Assembly: GCA_036379955.1 (NCBI GenBank) | Contig: DASVFR010000017.1 | Coordinates: 62,001 to 126,000 of the forward strand | Length of the DNA: 64,000 nucleotides | Direction: 5' to 3' | Source: VRUE01 sp036379955 | GTDB taxonomy: Bacteria > Actinomycetota > Thermoleophilia > Solirubrobacterales > 70-9 | Shown here: one piece after another, positions 7,993 to 16,069 of the stretch | How the letters are laid out: every line of letters begins with the position of its first letter | Numbering within the stretch: the stretch's first letter is position 1 | Made by a program: the position numbers and the translations under genes | The notes under the pieces: generated by a model | What the model was told of the DNA's origin: nothing | Seen by the model: the letters and a program-made list of their open reading frames with translations, nothing else | Databases searched by the model: none

Positions 7993-8472
7993 ATGGACGC
8001 GGCCGCCATCGTCGCCTTGTTCGGGGTTGCCCTGCTCGCCACCGAGCTGCTGCTCTCGACCGGCGGCGTGCTGGCGGCGCTCGGCGCGCTCGGGCTGATC
8101 GCCGCCGGCGTGCTGGCCCTGGAGTCCGATAGCAGCGCCGCCGACGTCGTCGGACCCGCCCTGATCGCGCTCGGCGTCCTCTCCCTCGTCGCCTTCTACT
8201 TCGTCACCCGCAAGGTGATCGAGGCCCACCGCGATCAGCCGGTGCGCGCCGGCAGCGAGGAGCTGGTCGGCTCGCTGGCCGAGGCGCGCAGCTCGCTCGA
8301 CCCCGAGGGCCAGGTCTTCGCCCGGGGCACGATCTGGGCTGCCAGGCTGACCAACGGCCAGGGCAGCGTCCGGCTTGGGGATAGAGTCCGGATCGACGCG
8401 GTCGACGGCCTCACCCTGGTGGTCCGGCCCGAGCCGCCCCCGACCGGCCATGCCGAGGAAGGAGCAAGCTGA
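7993..8472 (+). CDS. NfeD-like membrane protein
   Basis: A 159-residue protein with three hydrophobic segments in the first ~80 residues, then a C-terminal OB-fold-like domain (residues about 90-150) with the NfeD pattern around GSVRLGDRVRIDAVDGLTLVV. NfeD proteins pair with stomatin/slipin proteins, and the slipin gene follows at once with its ATG overlapping this stop. This is the short NfeD form without the N-terminal ClpP-class protease domain. GATAAT at 7981-7986, six nt before the ATG, could be a leaderless -10 box. Confidence 0.85.
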   Translation: MDAAAIVALFGVALLATELLLSTGGVLAALGALGLIAAGVLALESDSSAADVVGPALIALGVLSLVAFYFVTRKVIEAHRDQPVRAGSEELVGSLAEARSSLDPEGQVFARGTIWAARLTNGQGSVRLGDRVRIDAVDGLTLVVRPEPPPTGHAEEGAS

Positions 8473-9227
8473 TGGGAGTAGCGCTCGGAGTGCTGGTCAT
8501 CGTCGCGCTCTTCGCCGCGATCGTCCTCGGCGCCTCGGTGCGGGTCCTGCGCGAGTACGAGCGCGGCGTGATCTTCCGGCTGGGGCGACTGATCGCGCAG
8601 AAGGGCCCGGGCCTGATCCTGCTGATCCCGCTGGTCGACCGCATGGTCAAGGTCGACCTGCGCACGGTGACTCTCAACATCCCGCCGCAGGAGGTGATCA
8701 CCCGCGACAACGTCCCGGCCGGGGTCAACGCGGTTGCCTACTTCCGGGTGATCGACGCGCGCCAGGCCGTGGTCGAGGTCGAGAACTACCTGCTCGCCAC
8801 CTCGCAGATCGCGCAGACGGCGCTGCGCTCGGTGCTCGGCAAGGCCGAGTTCGACCAGCTGCTCTCCGAGCGCGAGCGGCTCAACGAGGAGCTGCAGAAG
8901 ATCATCGACGAGTCGACCGAGCCCTGGGGCGTGAAGGTGACCGCGGTCGAGATCAAGGACGTCGAGATCCCCGAGCAGATGCAGCGGGCGATCGCCCGCC
9001 AGGCCGAGGCCGAGCGCGAGCGGCGGGCGAAGATCATCAACTCCGAGGGCGAGTACCAGGCGGCGCAGAAGCTCACCGACGCCGCCGACATCATCAGCAC
9101 CAACCCGGCCTCGCTGCAGCTGCGCTACCTGCAGACGCTGCTCGAAATCGGCAGCAACCAGAACACCACCGTGGTCTTCCCGCTCCCCATGGACGTCCTC
9201 GAGCCGTTCATGAAACGCCCCGAGTGA
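8472..9227 (+). CDS. Slipin (SPFH/Band-7 family protein)
   Basis: A 251-residue membrane-anchored SPFH protein. One N-terminal hydrophobic segment (residues about 3-25) is followed by the prohibitin-homology domain, with YERGVIFRLGR, GPGLILLIPLVD and AVEIKDVEIPEQMQRAIARQ, and then a coiled-coil rich in Glu/Arg/Ala. Such proteins form oligomers that organise membrane microdomains, normally with the NfeD partner encoded just upstream, as here. The family call is secure; a specific cellular role cannot be read from sequence. A long palindrome begins immediately after its stop codon. Confidence 0.92.
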   Translation: MGVALGVLVIVALFAAIVLGASVRVLREYERGVIFRLGRLIAQKGPGLILLIPLVDRMVKVDLRTVTLNIPPQEVITRDNVPAGVNAVAYFRVIDARQAVVEVENYLLATSQIAQTALRSVLGKAEFDQLLSERERLNEELQKIIDESTEPWGVKVTAVEIKDVEIPEQMQRAIARQAEAERERRAKIINSEGEYQAAQKLTDAADIISTNPASLQLRYLQTLLEIGSNQNTTVVFPLPMDVLEPFMKRPE

Positions 9228-9283
9228 GCGCCTCGATCGGCACGGTGATCTCCGGGTGTGCGAGTCCGTGCCGATCGAGGCGC
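9228..9283. terminator. Stop-adjacent palindrome after the slipin gene (18-bp perfect arms)
   Basis: Arms 9228-9245 and 9266-9283 are perfect reverse complements, with a 20-nt loop. The left arm begins on the base after the slipin TGA, and galT starts 12 bp after the right arm. There is no T-run, so if it terminates transcription it would be a U-less hairpin. A fold-back element is the alternative. Confidence 0.6.
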
Positions 9284-9294
9284 GAACAACTTCC

Positions 9295-10386
9295 ATGAGC
9301 GCGCCCGAGCTGCGGATCGACCAGCTCTCAGGGCTGCCGGTCATCCTGGCGCCAGGCCGCGGCGACCGCCCCTTCGCCGTTAAGGGGGCCGACGGGCCGA
9401 AAAGCGCTGACATAGAGCGCTTTTCGGCCCGTCGGCGTGACAGTTGCCCGTTCTGCGAGGGGCGCGAGGAGCGGACGCCGCCGGAGGTCTACGCGACGCG
9501 GACGGGTGGCGGGGGCGCCGACACGCCGGGCTGGACGACTCGGGTGGTCCCCAACCTCTACCCGGCGCTGGGCGGGGACGACGCCGGCGAGGCGGCGGCC
9601 GGCGACCCAACCGCCCCGACCAAGGGCGACGCCGGTGCCTTTGCCGCCGCCGGCGACCCGCTGCTCGAGTCGCGCCGCTCAGGCGATCCCAACCTCTTCG
9701 TCGCCAAGCCGGCGCGCGGCGCCCACGAGGTGCTGGTCAACGCGCCGACCCACGCGACGGCGATGGCCGAGCTGGGCGAGGCGCAGTTCGCGGCGGCGGT
9801 CGAGACCTGGCGCGAGCGCATGCGCGCCCACGCCGGCGCTTCCTACGTGCAGCTGATCGTCAACGAGGGCGGCGGGGCCGGGGCCTCGCTCGAGCACACC
9901 CACGCCCAGCTCTACGCGCTCGATTTCGTCCCGGCGGCGGTCGCACGCGAGCGCGAGCGGGCCGGGGCCTACGCCGAACGCACCCAGGGAGGCTCGCTGC
10001 TCGGCGACGTCCTGGTCGAGGAGGTGCGCCGCAAGGAGCGCCTGATAGCGATCGACGACGAGGCGGCCCTGATCTGCCCCTGGGCCTCGCGCTCGCCCTT
10101 CGAGCTGCGCGTCATCCCCCGCGCCGCGACCGCGAGCTTCGCCGACGACACCACCGGCGCGGCGATGATCCGCACCGCCCTGAGCCTGCTCGCCAAGCGC
10201 TTCGGAGGCTCGCCCGAGCTCAACCTCTGGGTCCGCACCGCGCCGCGCGGGGTCGAGCACTTCCACTGGCACGTCGACATCGCCCCCCGGCTCAGCATCA
10301 AGGCCGCGTTCGAGTTCGCCACCGGCGTCGACATCGACACCTACCCGCCGGAGCGCGCGGCGACGGACCTGAGAGAGTGCCTCTGA
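9295..10386 (+). CDS. galT: Galactose-1-phosphate uridylyltransferase-family protein
   Basis: A HIT-superfamily nucleotidyl transferase of about 363 residues, expected to exchange UMP between UDP-glucose and galactose-1-phosphate in the Leloir pathway. Visible landmarks are the metal-binding CPFCEG near residue 52, the active-site type motif EHTHAQLYALDF (H-x-H-x-Q), and the C-terminal FHWHVDIAPR. The ATG at 9295 is chosen because residues before it are non-homologous and would be read from the palindrome upstream. Residues about 32-48 are encoded by a second, perfect palindrome (9388-9436) inserted between the conserved RPFAV and CPFC segments. It overlaps the next gene by 1 bp (TGATG). Other HIT nucleotidyltransferases are possible. 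Confidence 0.85.
   Translation: MSAPELRIDQLSGLPVILAPGRGDRPFAVKGADGPKSADIERFSARRRDSCPFCEGREERTPPEVYATRTGGGGADTPGWTTRVVPNLYPALGGDDAGEAAAGDPTAPTKGDAGAFAAAGDPLLESRRSGDPNLFVAKPARGAHEVLVNAPTHATAMAELGEAQFAAAVETWRERMRAHAGASYVQLIVNEGGGAGASLEHTHAQLYALDFVPAAVARERERAGAYAERTQGGSLLGDVLVEEVRRKERLIAIDDEAALICPWASRSPFELRVIPRAATASFADDTTGAAMIRTALSLLAKRFGGSPELNLWVRTAPRGVEHFHWHVDIAPRLSIKAAFEFATGVDIDTYPPERAATDLRECL
9388..9436. repeat. Perfect palindrome (21-bp arms) inside galT
   Basis: Left arm 9388-9408, 7-nt loop 9409-9415 and right arm 9416-9436 are exact reverse complements. It is translated in frame near the N-terminus of galT, giving a segment that starts ADGPKSADIERFSARR, and it replaces what is a short connection in relatives. 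No other copy was noticed in the window. Confidence 0.9.
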
Positions 10387-11021
10387 TGCCACCGAACCCG
10401 CGCCCGATTCCCCGTTTCGTCGCCGACTCGACCCAGGAGGGGATTCCGCACGGGCGCTTCGCCGAGCGCCTTGGCGAGGAGTTCCGCAAGACCTGCGGGA
10501 AGATCGGGGACCTGCCGGCCGGCGTCGAGGCCCCGGCGGAGATCGATTGGTTCCCCGAGCGCGCCTGGGGCGGTCGCATCTGGGTGCCGTGCACGGCGCG
10601 GGCGGAGGGGGCGGAGGGGCCGGAGGGAGCCTTGGAGCTCTTCGGCCACGTCTCCTACGTGCAGCCCCTCGACGGCGAGCCGGCCGAGTTTCAGGTTCAG
10701 GCCGACTTCACCGACGTCCTCGCCGAAGACAACCCGGGCTGGAAGATCGACCTCAACGACGAGGTGATCGGCCGCTGGCGGGGGGAGAACGGCCGCGCCG
10801 GCGCCGTCACCCTGGTCTGGGGCCGGCCGCTGGTCCAAGGCGCGGTCGCCGCGACCGCCGAGCTCGAGCTGGAGACCGTCGACCAGGAGGTCGTCTCCAA
10901 CGGCCGCTTCACCCTCCTCGCCCTCGACGCGCTGGAGGGCTACGGCGACCCGATCTACATGGAGGTCAAGCTCTGGAGCCGCCGCGCCCAGGAGCTGGCC
11001 CGAGAGAGCCTCTACGCTTAG
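10386..11021 (+). CDS. Conserved-looking protein of unknown function, coupled to galT
   Basis: I do not recognise this 211-residue protein. It starts with the ATG that overlaps the galT stop (TGATG), so it is translationally coupled. The sequence is soluble-looking, with no signal peptide or membrane segment. It is rich in acidic and aromatic residues, with blocks such as IDWFPERAWGGRIWVPC and WSRRAQELARESL. Codon use matches the neighbours and the reading frame is clean, so it is a real gene. Linkage to galT suggests sugar-nucleotide metabolism, but nothing in the sequence proves that. Confidence 0.75.
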   Translation: MPPNPRPIPRFVADSTQEGIPHGRFAERLGEEFRKTCGKIGDLPAGVEAPAEIDWFPERAWGGRIWVPCTARAEGAEGPEGALELFGHVSYVQPLDGEPAEFQVQADFTDVLAEDNPGWKIDLNDEVIGRWRGENGRAGAVTLVWGRPLVQGAVAATAELELETVDQEVVSNGRFTLLALDALEGYGDPIYMEVKLWSRRAQELARESLYA

Positions 11022-11031
11022 CCCGCCTCCG

Positions 11032-11325
11032 ATGCCGGACGACAACCTGAAGAACCTGCCTGGAGCCGAGATCGTCCTGCCCGGCCTCGCGGACCTCGAA
11101 GCCGGCCGTGAAACGATCAACGCCAGCGCCGTCCAGGCGGCAGCGCCCCGCCTGCGCCGTGCCTCGATCGAGGCGCCGAGCGCCAGCAACGATACGCCCG
11201 CCGCTCATCGGCTCTACCGGCAACTGAGCGAACAGCTCGGCGACGGAGCGCACTCGCGCTACAACGCGATCCTCGCCCGGGTCGTCAGCTTCGCAGGAGC
11301 AGCGGAACGTGCGGGAGGCGGCTGA
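11032..11325 (+). CDS. Putative antitoxin-like partner of a nucleotidyltransferase
   Basis: A small 97-residue protein containing a PGLADLEAGRETINAS segment and the tail AHSRYNAILARVVSF. From memory this pattern is found as the upstream partner of small DUF6036/AbiEii-like nucleotidyltransferases, and the next gene is one of those, overlapping by 17 bp. That arrangement suggests a type IV-like toxin-antitoxin or abortive-infection pair. Assignment rests on context and remembered family patterns rather than a hallmark motif. TACGCT at 11015-11020, 11 nt before the start, could be its -10 box. Confidence 0.55.
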   Translation: MPDDNLKNLPGAEIVLPGLADLEAGRETINASAVQAAAPRLRRASIEAPSASNDTPAAHRLYRQLSEQLGDGAHSRYNAILARVVSFAGAAERAGGG

Positions 11326-11719
11326 CGCCGAGCGCATACGCCGCCTTGCTCGTGAGCTGGGGCGCGGCGTTCCAGCCGGTACTCGCATGTACCTCACTGG
11401 TGGGGCAACTGCTGTCCTGGAGGGTTGGCGAGATTCGACGATCGACATAGACGTCCGCTTCGAGCCTGACTCCGACTCGGCCCTGCAAGAGATCAAGAAG
11501 CTCAAGGAGAGACTCGGGGTCAACGTCGAGCTCGCGTCTCCGCTCGACTTCATTCCTCCTCTTCCAGACTGGCAGTCCCGCATGGTTCGCTCAGGACGAG
11601 TCGAGCCAGCCAAGCTGCTCGAGCTCTTCGAGGCGATCGAGCCGGAGCTGTTCCGCTTCCCGGCGGTCGACCCGCCCAGCTTGCGCGCTGCCGTTGAGTC
11701 CCTGATCGATGGCCGTTGA
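11309..11719 (+). CDS. DUF6036/AbiEii-like nucleotidyltransferase, possibly internally deleted
   Basis: A 136-residue protein with the MNT-type nucleotidyltransferase signature: LTGGATAVLEGWRDST followed by IDIDVRF, i.e. G-G-x(n)-D-x-D. Then come ELASPLDFIPPLPDW and a C-terminal VEPAKLLELFEAIEPELFRFP. Relatives I recall are longer and have a middle block containing an A-x-A-L-A-K-I-E-R-like stretch between the W and the VEP motif. Here the two are joined directly (WQSRMVRSGRVEP), so an in-frame internal deletion is likely. The GTG start has AGGAG at 11295-11299. Its codon use is slightly less GC-biased than its neighbours, consistent with a mobile accessory module. Confidence 0.65.
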   Translation: MREAADAERIRRLARELGRGVPAGTRMYLTGGATAVLEGWRDSTIDIDVRFEPDSDSALQEIKKLKERLGVNVELASPLDFIPPLPDWQSRMVRSGRVEPAKLLELFEAIEPELFRFPAVDPPSLRAAVESLIDGR

Positions 11720-11756
11720 GGCGGCCTCGCCGGGGGAGCAACGATTCGGAGGGCGC

Positions 11757-13118
11757 TCAGCCCTTCTCGGCGGCGATCTTGGCCGCTTCCTTGCTGCCCA
11801 GGTACGGGGTCAGCGTGAACTCGACCAGATCGGGGAGCAGCTCCTCGAGCTGCTCGGTTTTGCCGGCGATGATCCGGCGCGAGATCAGCGAGACCATGCC
11901 ACCCACCAGCGCCTCCTCGGTGGTCGGCGAGAGGCGGGCGAGGACCTCGGGGGGGCGACCCTCGCGGCCGCTCTGGAAGTAGGGGACGAAGCTCTGGATC
12001 GCGGCGTCGTAGCGCTCGACCACGACCGGCCCGGCGACCAGCGCCTCGACCATGCAGAGGCGGGCCAGATGCGGCTCCGCGGCGAGGAACTCGAGCATCG
12101 CAGCGATCCCGTCGCGCACCGCGTGCGGCCAGTCCTTGGCCTCCTCGAAGCCCTTGGTGACGCGCTCTTGCAGCTCGTTCATCACCGTGTCGTAGGCGGC
12201 GACGAAGCACTCGTCCTTGCTCGAGAAATGCTCGTAGAAGGTGCGGCGGGAGACCGCCGCGTGCTTGGTGATGTGGGCGATCGTCGTCCCCGAGTAGCCG
12301 TTTTCGGCGATCGCCTCGGCGAGGCCCGCGACCAGGCGCTCGCGCTGGTTGTGGACGACGAACTCGCGCGGCAGGCCATGCCGCCCGGGAGGGAGGCGCG
12401 AGAGCTCGGGCGGGTATTCCTCGGCCGAGGTCGCGGTCCCACCCGATTTGGGAGAGGAAGAGCGTTTTGCCACGTCCCGACGATATCGCGCCTGCGGGTC
12501 GAACCCCCTACTCAGCTCTGCCATCGCGGCCTCCATGCCGAGGTAGGGAAGGACGGCCGCCGACATCAGCTGCGGCACCAGCTCCGGCAGGTCCTCGGCC
12601 GCGCCCCGAACCACCTTCGAGTAGACCTGGCCGTAGGCCGCCCCGGCCAGAGCCTCCGCGGTCGTGTGCGGGACCGCTTCGGGGTCCTCCATCTCGTTGC
12701 GGCCGGCGTCGATCAGCGAGGCGAGCACGCGCATCGTCATGTCGCGCCGGGCGCGCGCCGCGTCGCCGGCGGCGAGCACCTCGATCGAAAAGGCGGCTCG
12801 GCTCGGATTGCCGCACAGCCCCTCGACGATCTCGCAGGCGACCGCGCGCAGCCGGTCGGGCCACTCCTCGCAGCTGTTGTAGGCCTCGAGCATCTCGCGC
12901 ATGCAGGACTCGTTGATCTCCTGCCAGGCGGAGAGGAAGCAGTCGTACTTGCCGCGGAAGTGGCGGTCGAAGGCGGGGCGATCCAGCCCGGCACGATCGA
13001 GGATCGCCTCGATCGTGGTCTCGATGTAGCCGCGCTCGGCGGCAATCGCGATTAGGGCATCGAGGATCGCCTGACGCTCGGCCCTGGCCGAGAGCTCGCG
13101 TTGCTCTACGTCGAGCAC
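11757..13118 (-). CDS. Fusion of two TetR-family regulators in one polypeptide
   Basis: The 453-residue chain contains two complete TetR units. Unit 1 (residues 1-~205) has an HTH at about 30-62 and ends VLPYLGMEAAM. A linker with Ser/Pro/Gly (about 205-255) follows. Unit 2 (about 256-453) has the HTH GYSGTTIAHITKHAAVSRR with FYEHFSSKDECF and ends LTPYLGSKEAA. Each unit has its own C-terminal ligand/dimer domain, so one chain could form an intramolecular pseudo-dimer. Unit 2 resembles the adjacent TetR at 13319-14032, including its REF-x(3)-Q lead-in, suggesting tandem duplication then fusion. The start is GTG at 13118, which lies within the arm of a nested palindrome. Confidence 0.85.
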   Translation of the reverse strand: MLDVEQRELSARAERQAILDALIAIAAERGYIETTIEAILDRAGLDRPAFDRHFRGKYDCFLSAWQEINESCMREMLEAYNSCEEWPDRLRAVACEIVEGLCGNPSRAAFSIEVLAAGDAARARRDMTMRVLASLIDAGRNEMEDPEAVPHTTAEALAGAAYGQVYSKVVRGAAEDLPELVPQLMSAAVLPYLGMEAAMAELSRGFDPQARYRRDVAKRSSSPKSGGTATSAEEYPPELSRLPPGRHGLPREFVVHNQRERLVAGLAEAIAENGYSGTTIAHITKHAAVSRRTFYEHFSSKDECFVAAYDTVMNELQERVTKGFEEAKDWPHAVRDGIAAMLEFLAAEPHLARLCMVEALVAGPVVVERYDAAIQSFVPYFQSGREGRPPEVLARLSPTTEEALVGGMVSLISRRIIAGKTEQLEELLPDLVEFTLTPYLGSKEAAKIAAEKG

Positions 13119-13285
13119 TAGTGCTCCATCCCGTAAGTCCCGTGCCGATATGGCGAGCGAAAACCGAGCACGCCGCGGACGCAGGGAGGCCGAATAGTGG
13201 TGACTATTCGGCCTCCCGAGGACAAAGGCGGGCGAAGGTTTGCAGCCGCCAAATCGGTGCGCGGAGTTGCGGGATGGAGCACTAG
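13118..13285. repeat. Nested palindrome between two TetR genes
   Basis: Outer arms 13118-13133 and 13270-13285 are exact 16-bp reverse complements. Inside them is a second perfect hairpin with 15-bp arms (13184-13198 and 13203-13217) and a 4-nt loop. The outer left arm includes the first base of the GTG start of the fused TetR gene, so the structure occupies that gene's whole upstream region. It could act as terminator of the upstream TetR gene, as operator, or both. Confidence 0.75.
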
Positions 13286-13318
13286 GTCATGGGTCCCCGG
13301 TCCCCGCCTTGCCTTTCC

Positions 13319-14032
13319 CTACGTCGAAACCGAGGAGGGCGCCTCGGCGGCTGCGCGCTTAGCTGCCTCGGCGCCTAGATATGGGGTGAGTGAGAACTCG
13401 ACCAGCTCGGGAAGCAGTTCCTCGATCTGCTCTGCCTGGCCCATGATGATGCGCTGGTAGAGGATCCAGAAGACCCCGCCGACGATCGTCTCCTCCAGGG
13501 TGTCCGGCAGCTCGTCGCCCTTCGGCGAGACCTTGCGCCCCATGCGGAAGAGCGGCACGAACGACTGGATCGAGCGCTCGTAGCGGTCGACGGCTGCCGG
13601 GCCGGCCGAGAGCGCCTCGACGATGCAGGTCCGCGCCAGCTCCGGCTCGTTGGCGACGTAGTGGAGGAAGGCGGCAAGTCCGGCGCCGACCCGGTCGGGC
13701 CAGCTGTCGACCTTGCTGGCGGCGTCGACGACGCGCCGCAGGGCCTCGTTGACCGCGAAATCGGAAGCCGAGAGGAAGCAGTCCTCCTTGGAGGAGAAGT
13801 TCTCGTAGAAGGTGTTGCGAGCGATTCCCGCGCGGCGCACGATATCGGCGACGGTCACCGCCCGGTAGCCCTTCTCGACCGTCTCGGCCGCGAGGGCGGC
13901 GATGATCCGTGCCCGCTGGTGCTGGGTTATGAACTCGCGCGAGAGTGGCTGCCTACCCGGCAACACTCTGCTTGCCTGAGGAGCACGATCGGCCACGGAG
14001 GCCAGCGTAACCGGCCTGGTTTCCAAAGCCAA
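13319..14032 (-). CDS. TetR-family transcriptional regulator
   Basis: A 237-residue TetR protein. The N-terminal HTH is at about residues 55-90 (AVTVADIVRRAGIARNTFYENFSSKEDCF) and the C-terminal domain ends LPELVEFSLTPYLGAEAA, the same ending as in the neighbouring regulators. The start is TTG at 14032; 81 bp separates it from the divergent TetR gene at 14114. The ligand and target genes are unknown. Divergent placement suggests it binds the shared intergenic space. It is a paralogue of the second half of the fused regulator downstream. Confidence 0.88.
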   Translation of the reverse strand: MALETRPVTLASVADRAPQASRVLPGRQPLSREFITQHQRARIIAALAAETVEKGYRAVTVADIVRRAGIARNTFYENFSSKEDCFLSASDFAVNEALRRVVDAASKVDSWPDRVGAGLAAFLHYVANEPELARTCIVEALSAGPAAVDRYERSIQSFVPLFRMGRKVSPKGDELPDTLEETIVGGVFWILYQRIIMGQAEQIEELLPELVEFSLTPYLGAEAAKRAAAEAPSSVST

Positions 14033-14113
14033 GCTGGACGTATCAGCCGGATACCGCTAATGTACCGAGGCCCAGACAACGCCGTCCCTGGGGCGAGCAG
14101 AGGAAGGATTGGA

Positions 14114-14806
14114 ATGGGAGAGCGAGCCGCATCCAAGGTCCTGGCGGGACCCGAGGAAGCCGCCGCGGTGGGAGAGGGAGCCCCCCACGCCTCCGCACTG
14201 AAGCTGGTGACCGCATCTAAGCGCGAAACGATCCTGGAGGGAATGCTCCACGCGGTCGGCTCGGTCGGGTACGAGGCCGCGTCGGTACGCACGGTGCTCG
14301 ACCTCGCCGGTCTCTATCGACAGGCCTTCTACGACAATTTCGCCGACAAGGAGAACTGCTACCTGGAGGCCTTCGACTTCGGCGTCGAGAGGCTCGATGC
14401 CCTGGTCGTCGCCGCGACCTCCTCGGAGGAGACCTGGCTCGGCAAGCTGCGCGCGGGGCTCGGGGCACTGCTCGAGGCGCTCGATCGCGACGCCGACGTC
14501 GGCCGCGCCCTGGTCGTCGAGGTTCATGCCGCCGGTCCCGAGGCGCTGAGCAAGCGCGCGGCGGCGATGAAGCGGGTCACCGACTTCGTCGACTCGGCGC
14601 GCGAGATCCCCGGCCGGGGGGAGTCGCCGCCGCCGATCGCCCCGGAGGGGATAGTCGCCGGAATTCACGCCGTCGTCCACGCCCGGCTGGCGACGGGGAC
14701 GAACGAGGGCTTCCGCGAGCTGCTACCCGAGTTCATGTATTTCGCCGTGCTGCCCTACTTCGGCTCGGACGCCGCCGAGCGGGAGATGGAGGCGGCCAGA
14801 GCGTGA
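14114..14806 (+). CDS. TetR-family transcriptional regulator
   Basis: About 230 residues. The HTH region SVRTVLDLAGLYRQAFYDNFADKENCYLEAFD identifies the family, and the C-terminal part ends LPEFMYFAVLPYFGSDAAE like its neighbours. The ATG at 14114 has AGGAAGGA at 14101-14108; longer upstream reading runs antisense through the divergent TetR gene and is not credible. It is convergent with the nucleotide-sugar dehydrogenase, with 15 bp between the stops. It probably controls itself or nearby envelope genes; no operator sequence could be assigned. Confidence 0.85.
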   Translation: MGERAASKVLAGPEEAAAVGEGAPHASALKLVTASKRETILEGMLHAVGSVGYEAASVRTVLDLAGLYRQAFYDNFADKENCYLEAFDFGVERLDALVVAATSSEETWLGKLRAGLGALLEALDRDADVGRALVVEVHAAGPEALSKRAAAMKRVTDFVDSAREIPGRGESPPPIAPEGIVAGIHAVVHARLATGTNEGFRELLPEFMYFAVLPYFGSDAAEREMEAARA

Positions 14807-14821
14807 CTGGCGCCGGCGGCG

Positions 14822-16069
14822 TTAGAGCCTGACCACGTTCGCCGCCTCGATCCCGCGGGTGACGCCGCGAAAGTCGACCACGAGCGGCGCGGTCGCGACG
14901 ACCTCGCGGTAGTCGAGGCCCGGGTGGGCGGTGATCACGGCCGCTACGTCGGTCGCGGCGAGCGCCTCGTCGAGGTCGACGGAGTCGAGTCCGAGGTCGG
15001 CGACGTGGGGGACGTGGGGGTCGTGGTAGGAGACCTCGACCCCGAGGTCGAGCAGGCTCTTGGCGATCGTCAGCGCCGGCGATTCGCGGATGTCGCCGAC
15101 CCCGGCCTTGTAGCTGACGCCCAAGAGGAGGACCCTGGAGCCCTTCATCGGCTTGCCGACCTCGTTGAGAGCGCGCCCGATGCGCAGCACGCAGAAGGCG
15201 GGCTGGGTCTGGTTGACCTTGCCCGCCAGCTCGATGAACTCGGGGTAGAAGTTGTGCTCGCGCGCCTTGAAGGCGAGGTAGAACGGGTCGACCGGCAAGC
15301 AGTGGCCGCCCATCCCCGGCCCGGGGTCGAAGCGCATGAAGCCGAACGGCTTGGTCGCAGCGGCGTCGATCACCTCCCAGACGTCGATCCCGAGCTTGTC
15401 GCAGAGCTGGGCGAGCTCGTTGACGAGGGCGATGTTGACCGATCGGAAGATGTTCTCCAGCAGCTTCGCCAGCTCGGCGGCCTCGGGAGTGGAGAGGACG
15501 ACCACCCGATCGCAGATCCGCGAGTAGAGGTCCTCGGCGCGGCGCGAGCAGCCCGCCGTAAGGCCGCCGACGAGCTTCGGCGTGGTGCGCACCGTGTAGT
15601 CGGTGCGGCCTGGGTCGATCCGCTCGGGCGAGAAGGCGAGGTGGAAATCGCGGCCGGCCGAGAGCCCCGACTCCTCGAGGATCGGCAGCAGTCGCTCGCG
15701 AGTCGTGCCCGGGTAGGTCGTCGACTCGAGGACCACCAGCTGCTCGGGCTGCAGCACCCCGGAGAGCGCGGTGGCCGACTCGAGCAGATAGGTGAGGTCC
15801 GGCTCGCGCGAGCCGGTGAGCGGGGTCGGCACGCAGACGACGATCGCTTCGCAGGAGGCGAGGTCGGCCTGGTTAGCGGTCGCTTGTAGCCGCTCCGTCA
15901 ACGGGGCGAGCGTCGCGTCGGAGATGTCCTCGATATGGCTCCTGCCCGCGTTCAGCCCCTCGATCTTGTGCAGATCGGTGTCGAACCCGACCACTTCGTC
16001 ACCCGCTTCGGCGAAGGCCACGGCGAGAGGAAGGCCAACGTAACCGAGGCCGACGATGCCGATCTTCAT
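14822..16069 (-). CDS. Nucleotide-sugar dehydrogenase (UDP-glucose / UDP-ManNAc dehydrogenase family)
   Basis: A 415-residue NAD-dependent enzyme oxidising C6 of a UDP/GDP-sugar to the uronic acid. It has the N-terminal Rossmann motif IGIVGLGYVGLPLA (residues 3-16), VVLESTTYPGTT, the catalytic cysteine at about 257 in GPGMGGHCLPVDP, and the C-terminal UDP-binding domain with LLLGVSYKAGVGDIRESPA. The motif set resembles UDP-N-acetylmannosamine/galactosamine (WecC/TviB-like) enzymes more than plain UDP-glucose dehydrogenase, but the substrate is not certain. The ATG at 16069 starts exactly at the Rossmann strand. It probably supplies precursors for the polysaccharide locus 7 kb away. Confidence 0.9.
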   Translation of the reverse strand: MKIGIVGLGYVGLPLAVAFAEAGDEVVGFDTDLHKIEGLNAGRSHIEDISDATLAPLTERLQATANQADLASCEAIVVCVPTPLTGSREPDLTYLLESATALSGVLQPEQLVVLESTTYPGTTRERLLPILEESGLSAGRDFHLAFSPERIDPGRTDYTVRTTPKLVGGLTAGCSRRAEDLYSRICDRVVVLSTPEAAELAKLLENIFRSVNIALVNELAQLCDKLGIDVWEVIDAAATKPFGFMRFDPGPGMGGHCLPVDPFYLAFKAREHNFYPEFIELAGKVNQTQPAFCVLRIGRALNEVGKPMKGSRVLLLGVSYKAGVGDIRESPALTIAKSLLDLGVEVSYHDPHVPHVADLGLDSVDLDEALAATDVAAVITAHPGLDYREVVATAPLVVDFRGVTRGIEAANVVRL

